Shown: positions 1 to 10,479, numbered from the stretch's first letter. The stretch: DNA of 64,000 nt from Xylanibacter brevis ATCC 19188 (GCF_000621725.1 NZ_JHXM01000001.1:75297-139296), one strand, 5' to 3'. Made by a program: numbers and translations. Notes: generated from the letters alone by a model not told the origin.

Positions 1-125
1 AATCCAGCAGACACGAAGTCGCTGAAAGCCTCATCACGCACGGCGTTCATGGGCTCTGGGGCATGCGAGAAAATCAGCTCGCGCGCCTCTTTGTATAATT
101 CTATGTATTGCTGTTCTGACTGCAT
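1..125 (-). CDS. sufD: Fe-S cluster assembly protein SufD, N-terminal fragment (cut by window edge)
   Basis: The minus strand reads from an ATG at 125 into the window edge, giving about 41 residues that begin MQSEQQYIELYKEARE and include a HAPEPMNAVRDEAF segment. This resembles the N-terminus of SufD, the partner of SufB and SufC in the SufBCD scaffold that builds Fe-S clusters in the cytoplasm. Placement supports it: the start lies 59 bp downstream of the sufC stop on the same strand, and B-C-D is the usual order. Only the N-terminus is visible, so the identity rests mainly on context. Confidence 0.75.
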   Translation of the reverse strand, partial: MQSEQQYIELYKEARELIFSHAPEPMNAVRDEAFSDFVSAG

Positions 126-184
126 ATCAAGTGTGGTAGCAAAAATCTTCACTCTTCACTTTTCACTCATCACTGGCGTACGAG

Positions 185-940
185 CTACTCTTCTCCGATC
201 TCTTCCTTAATCCAGTCGTAGCCGTGCTCCTGAATCTGCTTGGCAAGTTCAGGACCGCCAGTCTTCACGATGCGGCCCTTGTAGAGCACATGTACAAACT
301 GCGGACGAATCATTTCGAGCAGACGGTCGTAGTGGGTAATCACGATGCACGACGTCTCGGGCGTCTGCAACTTGTTGACACCCTCGGCCACGATACGCAT
401 GGCATCAACGTCAAGACCAGAGTCTGTCTCGTCGAGGATAGAGAGCTTTGGCTCGAGCATGGCCATCTGGAAAATCTCGTTGCGCTTTTTCTCACCACCG
501 CTGAAGCCTTCGTTCACCGAACGGTTGGCCAACTTTGAGTCAAGCTCCACGATCTTGCGCTTCTCGCGCTGCAGCTTCAGGAACTCGGCAGCATTCAGCG
601 GCTCCAGGCCGTGGTACTTGCGCTTCTCGTTGATGGCGGCCTTCATGAAGTTGGTCATCGAAACGCCGGGAATCTCTACAGGATACTGGAACGAGAGAAA
701 CAGACCCTCGTGGGCTCTGTCTTCGGGTTTCATCTCCAGCAGGTTCTTACCATTGAAGAAGGCCTCGCCCTCGGTCACCTCATAGAGGGGATTGCCCACC
801 AGCACAGCGCTCAGCGTGCTTTTTCCCGAGCCGTTAGGACCCATAATGGCATGCGTCTCGCCATCATTGATTACCAGGTTGATGCCTTTCAATATCTCCT
901 TCTCACCAATCTTGGCATGCAGATTCTTTACTTCTAACAT
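185..940 (-). CDS. sufC: Fe-S cluster assembly ATPase SufC
   Basis: SufC is the cytoplasmic ABC-type ATPase that drives the SufB-SufD scaffold. The 251-residue product has a Walker A motif (GPNGSGKS), the signature FSGGEKKR, a Walker B region ending LDETDSGLD, and the H-loop ITHYDRLL, all in family order and at the normal family length. The frame is open to 964, but a TAnnTTTG box at 962-969 puts the transcript start near 955, so the ATG at 940 (MLEVKNLHAKIGE) is the better start. sufB is not directly upstream: a histidine kinase gene on the other strand separates them, so sufC appears to have its own promoter. Confidence 0.95.
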   Translation of the reverse strand: MLEVKNLHAKIGEKEILKGINLVINDGETHAIMGPNGSGKSTLSAVLVGNPLYEVTEGEAFFNGKNLLEMKPEDRAHEGLFLSFQYPVEIPGVSMTNFMKAAINEKRKYHGLEPLNAAEFLKLQREKRKIVELDSKLANRSVNEGFSGGEKKRNEIFQMAMLEPKLSILDETDSGLDVDAMRIVAEGVNKLQTPETSCIVITHYDRLLEMIRPQFVHVLYKGRIVKTGGPELAKQIQEHGYDWIKEEIGEE

Positions 941-961
941 CTTTTTCTTTCTTTTTGCCTG

Positions 962-969
962 CAAAGTTA
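962..969 (-). promoter_or_regulatory. -7 promoter box of sufC(D)
   Basis: The minus strand carries TAACTTTG, matching the Bacteroidota TAnnTTTG element, 22 bp before the chosen sufC ATG. It indicates that sufCD is transcribed independently of sufB. Confidence 0.6.
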
Positions 970-1056
970 CAATTAAGTAGGCACACTACAAAAGAAAAAA
1001 TCATAAAATAAGAAAAATAATTAGCTTTGTTTTATGCTCGTCTAACCTTTTTATTG

Positions 1057-1064
1057 TATCTTTG
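1057..1064 (+). promoter_or_regulatory. -7 promoter box of the histidine kinase gene
   Basis: TATCTTTG lies 22 bp before the ATG at 1087. It sits downstream of a possible TTG start at 1027, so that start would lie outside the transcript. No clear TTTG -33 element is seen. Confidence 0.6.
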
Positions 1065-1086
1065 CAATCATAAAGACAACAAGACT

Positions 1087-3111
1087 ATGAATCTACTACG
1101 AATAACAAAACACTCCATATATGCACTGACCATCATGGCTGCCGTGCTGGTGCTACTGACAGCATGCAACAGCACGCAGGCTGAGCAGACCATCATCGTG
1201 AAGGCCGACTCGCTGATGAACGAGGCCTACCTGAGGCACGACTACGACTCGGTCTTGTTGCTGGCAGACCGCTTTGAGGCGAATCATGAGATGACACCCA
1301 TGAAGGTGCACTACTGGCGCGGCTATGCCTACTCCAGACAGAAGAGGGTGAGACTGGCCGAGAAACAGTGGCGCAAGGCGTTCGAGATCAGTATCGACAC
1401 CGACGAGGACATGGACTACTATGCCAAGTGCGCCAACCGCCTGTCGGGACTGCTGCTGGTGAAGGGCGACCAGGATGCCATCATGAAGGACATCGTGCCA
1501 GCCATGCAGCGACTGAAAGAAGTCAAGAAAGACAATAGCACAGACTTTGCCTTTATGCAGGTGGCCGTGGGATGCTGCCAACTGCAACTGGGCAACCCGA
1601 AGGATGCAACCGACGATTTCGAGGATGCCTACAAAAAATATCTCGACATCATCCGAAAAGACCCGAGCATCAGCAACTTCACCAGTGCCATCGTGGGCGT
1701 TATCAACATCACCGAACAGAACCTGGCAGCCAAAAACTATCAGGATGCTAACGACTGGACGGAGCACTTCGCCGAACTGCTGCAGCAATACATGCTGCTG
1801 CCTGCACCCAACAAGGTGTTCCTCGACAAGCAGCTGGGACGACTCAACTTATACCGTGCCAGTGCTCTGGAAGGACTGGGACACAAGGCTGAAGCCAAGG
1901 CGGCATACAACAGGGCCATGATGACCAACTATGCGAAGAGCGCCGAAGGACAGTATGAGGCCATCAGCTACCTGATGACGGCACAGCGCTGGCAGGAGGC
2001 TGCACGCAATTTCGAACGTCTGGACGAGCTGAATCAGCGCTATGAACGCACACTGTCGCTGGAATACTTGCACAACTTCCTGCTGCCGAAGTATCAGGCC
2101 AACATCAATGCGGGCAAGATAGACTCGGCACTGGCCGTAGGTACAAAGATCTACGTGGAACTGGACTCGGCCATCGCCCGCATGCAGCGCGACGATGCTG
2201 CAGAGCTGGCAATGCTCTACAACACGCAACAGAAAGAGACAGAACTGGCTGAACAGAAGGCGCAGATGGAGCGTCATCGCTTCTGGAACCTGGTGGTGGT
2301 GTTTGCCATCTTCAACATTGGTTTCTTCTTGATTCACTACCTACGCATGCAGTCGTCCAAACGACTGAAGAAAGCCTACCTGCAACTGGAAGAAGCTAAC
2401 GAGCGAACCAAGGAGGCATCGCGCATGAAGACGTCGTTCATCCAGCAGATATCGCATGAGATACGTACACCTCTGAACATCCTTTCAGGTTTCACGCAGG
2501 TCATCACAACACCTGGCATGGAACTGGACGAGGAGACACGTAAGGACGTGAACCAGAAGATTATTGAGAATACCAACCGCATCACGGGATTGGTGAACAA
2601 GATGCTGGAGCTGAGCGATGCCAACAGCAAAACGGTGTTGGACCGCAACGACCATATCCCTGCCCTACAGGTGGTGGCCCTGGCCATGGATAGTTTCTCA
2701 AACACGGAGAAATACAAGATTCCCATCGACCTGGAACTGGGCGAAGGCACCGACAGCCTGATGATTACCACCAACGAGCAGGCAGCCAGACGTGCGCTGA
2801 CGCTGCTCCTCGACAATGCTGAGAAATTTACGAAAGAAGGAAAAATCACGTTGAAGACGGAAGTTGACGACAAGCAGGTTCGCTTCATCGTGGAAGATAC
2901 AGGTATCGGCATACCTGCTGACAAGGCCGAGGTGATCTTCGAAGAGTTCGTGCAATTGGACGACTACTACGAAGGTACCGGCATCGGTCTGACCGTGGCA
3001 CGCAGTCTTTGTCGCCGTCTGGAAGGCGAAATCGTGCTCGACACCAGCTATACCGGCGGAGCACGATTTATCATGACGCTGCCCTTAGACAGCCCACAGT
3101 CGCAAAATTAA
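1087..3111 (+). CDS. TPR-containing membrane sensor histidine kinase
   Basis: This 674-residue protein is a predicted sensor kinase. It begins with a lipoprotein-like signal (MNLLRITKHS, then VLLTAC at about residue 27). About 350 helical, TPR-like residues follow, consistent with a periplasmic sensor. One membrane segment lies near residues 398-418 (FWNLVVVFAIFNIGFF), then a short coiled coil. The kinase core has an H-box SHEIRTPLN with the phospho-His near residue 456, an N-box DNAEKFTKEG, a G1 box EDTGIGIP and a G2 box GTGIGLTVAR. There is no receiver or output domain and no response regulator next door, so its partner is unknown. It lies between sufC and sufB on the opposite strand, and its stop is 8 bp from the sufB stop. 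Confidence 0.9.
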   Translation: MNLLRITKHSIYALTIMAAVLVLLTACNSTQAEQTIIVKADSLMNEAYLRHDYDSVLLLADRFEANHEMTPMKVHYWRGYAYSRQKRVRLAEKQWRKAFEISIDTDEDMDYYAKCANRLSGLLLVKGDQDAIMKDIVPAMQRLKEVKKDNSTDFAFMQVAVGCCQLQLGNPKDATDDFEDAYKKYLDIIRKDPSISNFTSAIVGVINITEQNLAAKNYQDANDWTEHFAELLQQYMLLPAPNKVFLDKQLGRLNLYRASALEGLGHKAEAKAAYNRAMMTNYAKSAEGQYEAISYLMTAQRWQEAARNFERLDELNQRYERTLSLEYLHNFLLPKYQANINAGKIDSALAVGTKIYVELDSAIARMQRDDAAELAMLYNTQQKETELAEQKAQMERHRFWNLVVVFAIFNIGFFLIHYLRMQSSKRLKKAYLQLEEANERTKEASRMKTSFIQQISHEIRTPLNILSGFTQVITTPGMELDEETRKDVNQKIIENTNRITGLVNKMLELSDANSKTVLDRNDHIPALQVVALAMDSFSNTEKYKIPIDLELGEGTDSLMITTNEQAARRALTLLLDNAEKFTKEGKITLKTEVDDKQVRFIVEDTGIGIPADKAEVIFEEFVQLDDYYEGTGIGLTVARSLCRRLEGEIVLDTSYTGGARFIMTLPLDSPQSQN

Positions 3112-3118
3112 GTTTGAT

Positions 3119-4567
3119 TTATCCCACAGTGCCTTCGAGCGATACGCTGAGCAGCTTCTGGGCCTCAACAGCAAACTCCATGGGAAGTTTCTGAATGACT
3201 TCCTTGGCATAGCCGTTGACAATCAGACCCACAGCCTGTTCGGTGGGGATGCCACGCTGATTGCAGTAGAGCAACTGATCCTCGGAGATCTTAGACGTGG
3301 TGGCTTCGTGCTCGAAGATGGCGGTATCGTTGTGCACATCCATGTAGGGGAAGGTATGAGCGCCACAGTCTGAGCCCAGCAGCAGCGAGTCGCAGCTGGA
3401 GTAGTTGCGGGCATTGTCGGCCGTAGCAGCCGCACGCACCAGTCCGCGGTAGGAGTTCTGTGAATGACCGGCGGAGATACCTTTTGAAATTATAGTTGAC
3501 TTCGTGTTCTTACCAATATGTATCATCTTGGTACCGGTGTCGGCCTCTTGGTAGTTGTTGGTCACAGCGACACTGTAGAACTCTGCCACGCTATTATCTC
3601 CACGCAGGATACATGAGGGATATTTCCACGTAATGGCCGAACCGGTCTCTACCTGTGTCCACGACAACTTAGAGTCAACGCCGCGCAGGTCTCCACGCTT
3701 GGTCACCAGGTTCAGCACACCACCCTTACCATTCTCATCGCCCGGATACCAGTTCTGCACCGTAGAGTATTTCACCTCGGCACGGTTCATCACGATAATC
3801 TCGACGATGGCAGCATGAAGCTGGTTCTCGTCGCGCATGGGAGCCGTACAGCCCTCGAGATAGCTGACATAGCTATCGTCGTCGGCAATGATCAGTGTGC
3901 GTTCAAACTGACCGGTGTTACGGGCGTTGATGCGGAAATACGAGCTGAGCTCCATGGGGCAACGGACACCCTTGGGGATATATACAAACGAACCATCGCT
4001 GAACACGGCCGAGTTGAGCGCAGCAAAGAAGTTGTCCTTATAGGGCACCACGGTGCCTAAGTACTGGCGCACCAGGTCGCCATGCTCCTTGATGGCCTCA
4101 CCGATGGAGCAGAAGATAACGCCCTTTTCGCGCAGTTTCTCTTTGAAGGTGGTCTTCACGCTGACCGAGTCCATGATAGCATCGACAGCCGTATTGCCAG
4201 AAAGAGCAAGACGTTCTTCCAAGGGTATGCCCAGCTTGTCGAAGGTTTTCTCCAGCTCCGGGTCTATCTTGCCGTCGCCCTCGGGCTTCTTGGCCATGGG
4301 ATCGGCATAGTATGAGATGGCCTGATAGTCAATCTCGGGCACGTGTACATGTCCCCACTTGGGTTCCTGTTGCTCCTGCCAGTAGCGGAAGGCCTTCAGG
4401 CGGAACTCCAGCATCCACTCAGGTTCTCCTTTTTTCTGCGAGATGAGGCGCACGATGTCCTCGTTCAGTCCCACAGGAATAATTTCTGTATGTACATCGG
4501 TGGTAAAACCGAACTCATACTTCTGTTCGGCTACCTGTCGTACAAATTGATTCTTTTCTTCCATCAC
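3119..4567 (-). CDS. sufB: Fe-S cluster assembly scaffold SufB
   Basis: SufB is the core scaffold of the SUF machinery, working with SufC and SufD to assemble and deliver Fe-S clusters in the cytosol. The 482-residue product has typical length and hallmark segments: [18 protein letters not shown] near the N-terminus, [19 protein letters not shown] in the middle, and the C-terminal beta-helix core [17 protein letters not shown] followed by [18 protein letters not shown] with conserved Cys and His/Glu residues. The start is MMEEKNQF; the second Met is equally possible. A TAnnTTTG box lies just upstream at 4584-4591. Next on this strand is not sufC but a gap filled by an oppositely oriented histidine kinase gene. 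Confidence 0.96.
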   Translation of the reverse strand: MMEEKNQFVRQVAEQKYEFGFTTDVHTEIIPVGLNEDIVRLISQKKGEPEWMLEFRLKAFRYWQEQQEPKWGHVHVPEIDYQAISYYADPMAKKPEGDGKIDPELEKTFDKLGIPLEERLALSGNTAVDAIMDSVSVKTTFKEKLREKGVIFCSIGEAIKEHGDLVRQYLGTVVPYKDNFFAALNSAVFSDGSFVYIPKGVRCPMELSSYFRINARNTGQFERTLIIADDDSYVSYLEGCTAPMRDENQLHAAIVEIIVMNRAEVKYSTVQNWYPGDENGKGGVLNLVTKRGDLRGVDSKLSWTQVETGSAITWKYPSCILRGDNSVAEFYSVAVTNNYQEADTGTKMIHIGKNTKSTIISKGISAGHSQNSYRGLVRAAATADNARNYSSCDSLLLGSDCGAHTFPYMDVHNDTAIFEHEATTSKISEDQLLYCNQRGIPTEQAVGLIVNGYAKEVIQKLPMEFAVEAQKLLSVSLEGTVG

Positions 4568-4583
4568 ATTTTCCTTTCGCCTG

Positions 4584-4591
4584 CAAAATTA
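4584..4591 (-). promoter_or_regulatory. -7 promoter box of sufB
   Basis: The minus strand carries TAATTTTG, 17 bp before the sufB start, matching TAnnTTTG. Confidence 0.55.
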
Positions 4592-4629
4592 CAATAAAAG
4601 TGCGAAATCCTTGTCTCTTTACCCTTGTT

Positions 4630-5574
4630 TTATTTCAAATAGTCCTTCAACAGGTTGAGGGCATCGTCGGTGAGAAACGGCTTGATCTTGCTGTAGGGCA
4701 CCACAAACGACGGCATGCCATCGGCATAGCACGCTATCTCGTACTGGCCATAGCAGAACAGCAGTCCCTCGCTGGTGGGACAAGGTTGCCACAGGGGCAG
4801 GGGTATCTGACGCTTCGGACCGTCGAAAGGCAGTTGCAAGCGCTCAAACAGTTCGTCGGTGGTCATCGGCTGCTCGCCGGCCTCGCTGTAGTATTGCTTC
4901 AGTCCTTCCACGAGCAGTGGCTGCATGGCCACCACACGGGTGGTATCTACAAACTGACTGACGACATGTCCATCTGTCTTGTCAAAGGTGATATAGCCAT
5001 CGCCGCCCATACCTCCGTGCGCACCACCGGTGTAGGTATAGTCTTGCGACAAGAAGACAACGTAGTTCAGCGTGTCGGCCGTCTTCAGCAACTTGTACTC
5101 ATAGCCCCAGTTGGGCAAGTCGTTCAGCGCCTCTGATTTCTGCTCGGGTGTGAGCGTCGTGTCCTCTTCGAGATAGCGCTTACGCTCACCGATGTCGTTG
5201 GCTGAAAGCGTGTCGAGCAGCAGCATGGTCTCCTTGAAATAGTACTTCAGCTGTGTGGCAGCATCGTCGCTGTCTCCATGATAGAGCGGATAGGCGCGTC
5301 TACCCTCGTAGGAGGTCACATAACTGAGGCGGTCGCCAACAAGCTGGAGCAGGTAGCTACGCATCTTTGTCGTCACCTCATCGGCTGCCTCGGGCAACTC
5401 GATGTTGATGGTGAGGTAAGCATTGTCGGCAGAATCAGCATAGTCAAAGTGCTCGGAAACCACAACCACACTATCAGCGTCGGCCGAAGTGCCCTCGCCA
5501 CCCTTCTGCTGCGAACAAGCACACATCAGGGTCAGCCATACCACTGTCAAGACAAAAAGACAACTCTTCTTCAT
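4630..5574 (-). CDS. Lipoprotein with DUF3298 (RsiV-like) domain
   Basis: The 314-residue product begins MKKSCLFVLTVVWLTLMCAC, a lipoprotein signal with the lipobox Cys near residue 20, so it is probably anchored in an envelope membrane. The rest matches the RsiV/DUF3298 pattern: a middle segment with YTGGAHGG and a C-terminal stretch YGQYEIACYADGMPSFVVPYS. Family members are envelope proteins; some bind lysozyme, but that role cannot be read here. The upstream in-frame ATG at 5607 would put extra residues before the signal peptide, so the start at 5574 is preferred. It is the last gene before sufB, with 62 bp between them. Confidence 0.8.
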   Translation of the reverse strand: MKKSCLFVLTVVWLTLMCACSQQKGGEGTSADADSVVVVSEHFDYADSADNAYLTINIELPEAADEVTTKMRSYLLQLVGDRLSYVTSYEGRRAYPLYHGDSDDAATQLKYYFKETMLLLDTLSANDIGERKRYLEEDTTLTPEQKSEALNDLPNWGYEYKLLKTADTLNYVVFLSQDYTYTGGAHGGMGGDGYITFDKTDGHVVSQFVDTTRVVAMQPLLVEGLKQYYSEAGEQPMTTDELFERLQLPFDGPKRQIPLPLWQPCPTSEGLLFCYGQYEIACYADGMPSFVVPYSKIKPFLTDDALNLLKDYLK

Positions 5575-5648
5575 TTGCAGTCTGTCAGATACTAAATTTG
5601 CAGTCAATCGAATACTGAATTTACATCAGTCAGATTCTAAAAGCGATT

Positions 5649-5682
5649 AAAATCCCGAACAGACGGAACCATTCGGGATTTT
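5649..5682 (-). terminator. Terminator downstream of infB
   Basis: An 11-bp perfect inverted repeat (AAAATCCCGAA and TTCGGGATTTT) lies 19 bp past the infB stop. Its A/T ends could serve both strands, but only infB needs it. Confidence 0.75.
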
Positions 5683-5700
5683 AGTATAGTGTTGCTGGTT

Positions 5701-8568
5701 TTACAGCTTCTGCTCCACCTCAATCTCGGTGAAGGTCTCAATCATATCACCAGCCTGGATATCGTTGAAGTTGACGAGCGAGATACCACACTCCAGTCCG
5801 GTGGCTACCTCCTTAGCGTCGTCCTTATAGCGCTTCAGCGCATCGATATTGGCTGTATGGATCACGATACCATCACGGATGACGCGGGCCTTATCCTTGT
5901 TGTGTACCTTACCTTCGACAACCAAGCCACCGGCAACAGTACCAACCTTCGAGATCTTGAATACCTGCTTCACCTCGATCATACCGCTGATCACTTCCTT
6001 CTTCACCTTGTCAAGCATACCCTGCATGGTTGACTTAACCTCGTCAATAGCATCGTAGATGATTGAATAGGTGTTGATCTCCACGCCCTCGCGCTCGGCC
6101 AGTCGGCGTGCCTCACTAGAAGGACGCACCTGGAAGCCTACGATGATAGCATCTGATGCAGAAGCCAGCATGACGTCGTTCTCTGAAATCTGACCCACGG
6201 CCTTGTTGATCACGTTCACCTGTACCTTCTCAGTAGAAAGCTTGATGAACGAGTCAGACAGAGCCTCGATAGAACCGTCGGTATCACCCTTGACGATGAT
6301 GTTAAGCTCGTGGAACTCACCCAGAGCAATACGGTGTGAGATCTCATCCAGACCCACGGTCTTGGTGGTGCGCAACGACTGTTCGCGCTGCAGCTGAGTA
6401 CGCTTGTTGGCAATATCGCGAGCCTCCTGTTCGCTGTCCATCACGTGGAAAGAGTCACCGGCAGTAGGAGCGCCGTTGAGACCCAGGATGATGGCAGGCT
6501 CGGCAGGACCGGCCTGGTTGATGCGCTGGTTACGCTCGTTGAACATGGCCTTCACCTTACCCCAGGCAGTACCTGCGATAACGACGTCGCCGACCTTCAG
6601 CGTACCGTTGGATACGAGTACGGTAGAAACATAGCCACGACCCTTGTCCAGTGAGCTCTCAATGATAGAACCTGTGGCCTTACGGTTAGGATTAGCCTTC
6701 AGGTCGAGCATCTCAGCCTCGAGCAATACCTTCTCCAGCAGCTCATCGACACCGATACCCTTCTTGGCACTGATCTCCTGACACTGGTACTTACCACCCC
6801 ACTCTTCTACAAGCAGGTTCATGTTGGCCAGGTCCTCACGAATCTTATCGGGGTTAGCACCGGGCTTATCAATTTTGTTGATGGCGAACACCATAGGCAC
6901 GTTGGCAGCCTGAGCATGGGCGATGGCCTCCTTGGTGGTGGGCATCACCGAGTCATCGGCAGCCACAATGATGATAGCAATATCGGTTACCTGAGCACCA
7001 CGGGCACGCATGGCGGTGAAGGCCTCGTGACCTGGTGTATCCAGGAACGTGATCTGACGGCCATCCTTCAACTTCACGTTGTAGGCACCGATGTGCTGCG
7101 TGATACCGCCGGCCTCACCTGCAATCACGTTGGTGTTGCGGATATGGTCGAGCAGCGAGGTCTTACCATGGTCAACGTGTCCCATCACTGTAACGATAGG
7201 AGCACGAGAGATCAGGTCGTTCTCGTCGTCCTGTTCCTCGGTGATAGCTTCCTGTACCTCGGCACTTACATATTCTGTGGTGAATCCGAACTCCTCGGCC
7301 ACCAGGTTGATGGTCTCGGCATTCAGACGCTGGTTGATACTTACCATGATACCTACAGACATGCAGGTACCGATAACCTTAACCACGGGCACGTCCATCA
7401 TCGTAGCCAGCTCAGAGACGGTCACGAACTCGGTCAGCTTCAGCACCTTGCTCTCTGCTGCCTGTGACTCCATCTCTTCCTGCATACGTTCGGCCACTGC
7501 ATCGCGCTTCTCCTTACGGTACTTAGCGCCTTTCTTGTTCATGGTGGTCTTCGAGGTCAGACGAGCCAGCGTCTCTTTTACCTGACGTGCTACATCCTCT
7601 TCGTTGGCCTCCAGTGGCTTGGTAGCCATGCGGTTCTTGTTCTTCTTGTTCTTACCGCCCTGCTGGCCGTTGTCCGAGAAGTTCTGGTTGCCGCCCTTGT
7701 TCTTCTTCTTGGCGTTGCCCTGCTGATTCTGCTGCTGTTGCTTAGCAGCCTCCTCGATATCTACCTTACCGGTACGGATGCGCTCGCGCTTGCGCTTCTC
7801 GCCATTCTGCTGGGCGTTGCCGCCGTGCATCTGGGCAGACTTCTCTTCGCGCTGCTTGCGCTTTTCCTCCTTGGTCTTCTTCTTAGGACGAGTGCTCTGG
7901 TTCAGTGCAGACAAGTCAATCTTGCCCAGCACGTTCACCTTTGGAGCCAGTTTGGCCTCACTCTTCAGCGTGAAGATACCAGAGTCTTTATTGGTCTCGG
8001 ATTCCTTTTCAGCCTTCACCTCTACAGTCTTTTCCTCAGCCTGCTCCACCTCGTTAGTCTCTTCTACGACCTTAACGGGCTCGGGCTTCTTCTCTACGAC
8101 CTTTACTGGTTCGGGCTTCACCTCCTCCTTGACGGGAGCAGGAGTTTCCTCCTTCACGGGCGTCTCCTCTACCTGGCTTTCGGCAGCAGCCTTTGGTTCG
8201 GGTTCGCTCACTGGTTTTGCAACAGGTGCGGGCTTCGGTTTGTTCAAGCTATCCAGGTCAATCTTGCCCAGCGGTTTGAACTGCTGGCGATGCTCTGAAT
8301 GCTCCTCAGTCTGTTCCCTTGCAGGTTTCTCAGCCTTCTCTGACTTCTTCTCCTTTTTCTTGGGGAAGAGCATGTCGGCCTGCGTCTTCACGGCTTTATC
8401 GGTGCTAAACTCTCGCACCAGGGCTTCATACTGTTCGTCTGAAATCTTGGTGTTGAAAGTAGCATCGTCGCGAATTTCGCCCAGACTCTTTTTATTCTTT
8501 AGGAAATCAACTGCCGTCTGAAGTCCTATGTTCAGTTCTGTTAAAACTTTATTTAATCTAACTCCCAT
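5701..8568 (-). CDS. infB: Translation initiation factor IF-2
   Basis: IF-2 is the GTPase that brings initiator fMet-tRNA to the 30S subunit and promotes subunit joining. The 955-residue product has a long N-terminal extension, rich in Lys/Glu/Pro (about residues 70-200) and then Asn/Gln/Lys (about 225-310), as in Bacteroidota IF-2. The G domain begins near residue 455 with GHVDHGKT, followed by [25 protein letters not shown] near 563 and an SAK motif. Domains II-IV follow, ending EIEVEQKL. It is the third gene of a rimP-nusA-infB operon, 108 bp after nusA. The gap holds A-rich low-complexity DNA. Confidence 0.98.
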   Translation of the reverse strand: MGVRLNKVLTELNIGLQTAVDFLKNKKSLGEIRDDATFNTKISDEQYEALVREFSTDKAVKTQADMLFPKKKEKKSEKAEKPAREQTEEHSEHRQQFKPLGKIDLDSLNKPKPAPVAKPVSEPEPKAAAESQVEETPVKEETPAPVKEEVKPEPVKVVEKKPEPVKVVEETNEVEQAEEKTVEVKAEKESETNKDSGIFTLKSEAKLAPKVNVLGKIDLSALNQSTRPKKKTKEEKRKQREEKSAQMHGGNAQQNGEKRKRERIRTGKVDIEEAAKQQQQNQQGNAKKKNKGGNQNFSDNGQQGGKNKKNKNRMATKPLEANEEDVARQVKETLARLTSKTTMNKKGAKYRKEKRDAVAERMQEEMESQAAESKVLKLTEFVTVSELATMMDVPVVKVIGTCMSVGIMVSINQRLNAETINLVAEEFGFTTEYVSAEVQEAITEEQDDENDLISRAPIVTVMGHVDHGKTSLLDHIRNTNVIAGEAGGITQHIGAYNVKLKDGRQITFLDTPGHEAFTAMRARGAQVTDIAIIIVAADDSVMPTTKEAIAHAQAANVPMVFAINKIDKPGANPDKIREDLANMNLLVEEWGGKYQCQEISAKKGIGVDELLEKVLLEAEMLDLKANPNRKATGSIIESSLDKGRGYVSTVLVSNGTLKVGDVVIAGTAWGKVKAMFNERNQRINQAGPAEPAIILGLNGAPTAGDSFHVMDSEQEARDIANKRTQLQREQSLRTTKTVGLDEISHRIALGEFHELNIIVKGDTDGSIEALSDSFIKLSTEKVQVNVINKAVGQISENDVMLASASDAIIVGFQVRPSSEARRLAEREGVEINTYSIIYDAIDEVKSTMQGMLDKVKKEVISGMIEVKQVFKISKVGTVAGGLVVEGKVHNKDKARVIRDGIVIHTANIDALKRYKDDAKEVATGLECGISLVNFNDIQAGDMIETFTEIEVEQKL

Positions 8569-8676
8569 AATCTAAGGTAAAAGTGAATAGTGAGAAAGTG
8601 AAAGATAAGCTTTCGTTCTTCACAATCACTTGATTTCTTTTTTCTTTTTTATTGTTTAATTGTCACCGTAGCCTTC

Positions 8677-9936
8677 TTATTCGAATTCCGAACGAAGTAC
8701 TTCAAGCATCTGATCGACGGTCTCTTCCTCGAGGTCGGCCTTCTCAATGAGCAACTCACGGGGAGCGTTCAGTACCTCCTTGGCGGTGTCGTAACCCAGT
8801 GCCTTGATGGCATCGATAACCCACTGGTCGATCTCATCGCTGAACTCGTCGAGGTAGATATCCTCGTCGCTCTCACCCTCGTTAACCACGCGGAATACGT
8901 CGATGGTATGCTCGGTCAGCATAGAGGCCAACTTGATATTCATACCGCCCTTACCGATGGCGAGTGAAACTTCCTCAGGCTGCAGGTAAACCTCGGCCTT
9001 GCTGTTCTCCTCGTCCAGGTTGATGCTGGTAACCTTGGCAGGTGCCAGTGCGCGCTGAATAAACAGCTGTACGTTGCTGGTGTAGTTGATCACGTCGATA
9101 TTCTCGTTGCAGAGCTCGCGAACGATGCCATGCACACGACTACCCTTCACACCTACGCAAGCACCTACTGGATCGATACGATCGTCGAAGCTCTCTACGG
9201 CCACCTTGGCACGTTCTCCTGGCATGCGGGCCACCTTGCGGATAGCAATCAGTCCGTCGGCAATCTCGGGAACCTCGGCTTCCAACAGGCGCTTCAGGAA
9301 CTCAGGACTGGTGCGGCTCAGCATGATGCGGGGGTTGTTGTTGTCGTTGTTCACCTCCTTCACCACGGCACGCACGGTCTCACCCTTGCGGTAGCTGTCT
9401 GCAGGAATCTGCTCGGCCTTCAGCAGGTGAAGCTCGTTGCCCTCGTCGTCCATCAGCAGCACTTCGCGCTTCCAGATCTGATAAACCTCGCCGCTAACGA
9501 TGGTGCCCACCTTGTCCTTGTACTTCTGGTACAGGGCATCGTGGTCAAGTTCCAGAATCTTTGAAGCCAGTGTCTGACGCAGGTTCAGGATGGCACGGCG
9601 ACCAAACTTAGTGAAGTCCACCTCCTCGCTCACTTCCTCGCCTACCTCATAGTCGGGCTCAATCTTCAAGGCCTCAGACAGTGCGATCTCCTTGTTCTCG
9701 TCCTTCACCTCACCGTCTTCTACAACGATACGGTGGCGATGAATCTCGAAGTCACCCTTGTCGGGGTTCACGATTACGTCGAAGTTCTCGTCAGAACCAA
9801 ACATCTTTGCCAGTACGTTACGGAAGCTTTCCTCCAGTACGCTCACCAGTGTGGTGCGATCTATGTTCTTGGTCTCTTTAAATTCCTGGAAGGTCTCAAA
9901 CATGCTGGGACCCTTCTCTTCTTTCTTAACTGCCAT
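8677..9936 (-). CDS. nusA: Transcription termination/antitermination factor NusA
   Basis: NusA binds RNA polymerase and nascent RNA and modulates pausing, termination and antitermination. The 419-residue protein has the N-terminal polymerase-binding domain (FETFQEFKETKNIDRTTL), an S1 domain at about residues 135-200 (GTIVSGEVYQIWKREVLL), and two KH domains (ARMPGERAKVAV, VGACVGVKGSRVHGIV, then LAIGKGGMNIKLAS). The C-terminus ends in acidic residues with no extra repeats beyond the KH domains. It lies 13 bp after rimP and before infB, the conserved order, so the three are almost certainly co-transcribed. Confidence 0.97.
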   Translation of the reverse strand: MAVKKEEKGPSMFETFQEFKETKNIDRTTLVSVLEESFRNVLAKMFGSDENFDVIVNPDKGDFEIHRHRIVVEDGEVKDENKEIALSEALKIEPDYEVGEEVSEEVDFTKFGRRAILNLRQTLASKILELDHDALYQKYKDKVGTIVSGEVYQIWKREVLLMDDEGNELHLLKAEQIPADSYRKGETVRAVVKEVNNDNNNPRIMLSRTSPEFLKRLLEAEVPEIADGLIAIRKVARMPGERAKVAVESFDDRIDPVGACVGVKGSRVHGIVRELCNENIDVINYTSNVQLFIQRALAPAKVTSINLDEENSKAEVYLQPEEVSLAIGKGGMNIKLASMLTEHTIDVFRVVNEGESDEDIYLDEFSDEIDQWVIDAIKALGYDTAKEVLNAPRELLIEKADLEEETVDQMLEVLRSEFE

Positions 9937-9949
9937 TATTCTTTTGTTT

Positions 9950-10417
9950 TTATTTGAATGCTAACACATATTTCGTTGACTTCACCTCGTCCATTGAGAA
10001 CTGCTTGTCAACTTCCACTTTCACAGGGCGCTTCTTGCCCTCAGGTACTTGTTTCTCGAGCACCGTCACCGTGAACTGACGACCCTCAACGGCCTTCAGC
10101 ACACCCGTCAGCTTCTTGCCATCGGCGGTCAGCACCTCTACCTCGTCACCGACGTGGTTCAGGTATTGCTGCTCCACCTTGAAGGGCTGGCCGATACCAG
10201 CCGAACCTACTTCCATCTCATACTCGCCCAGCTCTTCGCCCAGCTTGTCCTGCAGAAAGCGGCTCAGCTCTGCACAATCTTCAATCCAGACACCGTCTGC
10301 ATGATCAATCTCAATAGCAATACGATCGCCATCCATCTGGATGTCTACCAGGAAGTAGTTGCCTTTCTCCGTCAGCCACTCTTCCACTAATGTCTTTACT
10401 GTCTCTTTCGTTATCAT
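9950..10417 (-). CDS. rimP: Ribosome maturation factor RimP
   Basis: RimP helps mature the 30S ribosomal subunit. The 155-residue product matches the family in length and layout: an N-terminal alpha/beta domain with VDIQMDGDRIAIEIDHADGV and a CAELSRFLQDKL helix, the EMEVGSAGIGQPF segment, and a C-terminal SH3-like domain (GDEVEVLTADGKKLTGVL). It is the first gene of rimP-nusA-infB, behind a TAnnTTTG promoter and a leader hairpin. Confidence 0.95.
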   Translation of the reverse strand: MITKETVKTLVEEWLTEKGNYFLVDIQMDGDRIAIEIDHADGVWIEDCAELSRFLQDKLGEELGEYEMEVGSAGIGQPFKVEQQYLNHVGDEVEVLTADGKKLTGVLKAVEGRQFTVTVLEKQVPEGKKRPVKVEVDKQFSMDEVKSTKYVLAFK

Positions 10418-10437
10418 TTAACGTCAATTTATAAAGA

Positions 10438-10465
10438 AATGAGAGACCCTTTCGAGTCTCTCATT
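10438..10465 (-). promoter_or_regulatory. Leader hairpin upstream of rimP
   Basis: An 11-bp inverted repeat (AATGAGAGACC and AGTCTCTCATT, 6-nt loop) lies between the promoter box and the rimP start. On the minus strand it is followed by TTCTTTATAAATT, so it could act as an attenuator of the operon. Confidence 0.6.
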
Positions 10466-10479
10466 CCACTGAACGGGTG

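Noticed and set aside
1027..1086. Upstream TTG start for the histidine kinase
   Set aside because: The TATCTTTG promoter box at 1057-1064 lies within this stretch, and the signal peptide begins at the ATG at 1087.
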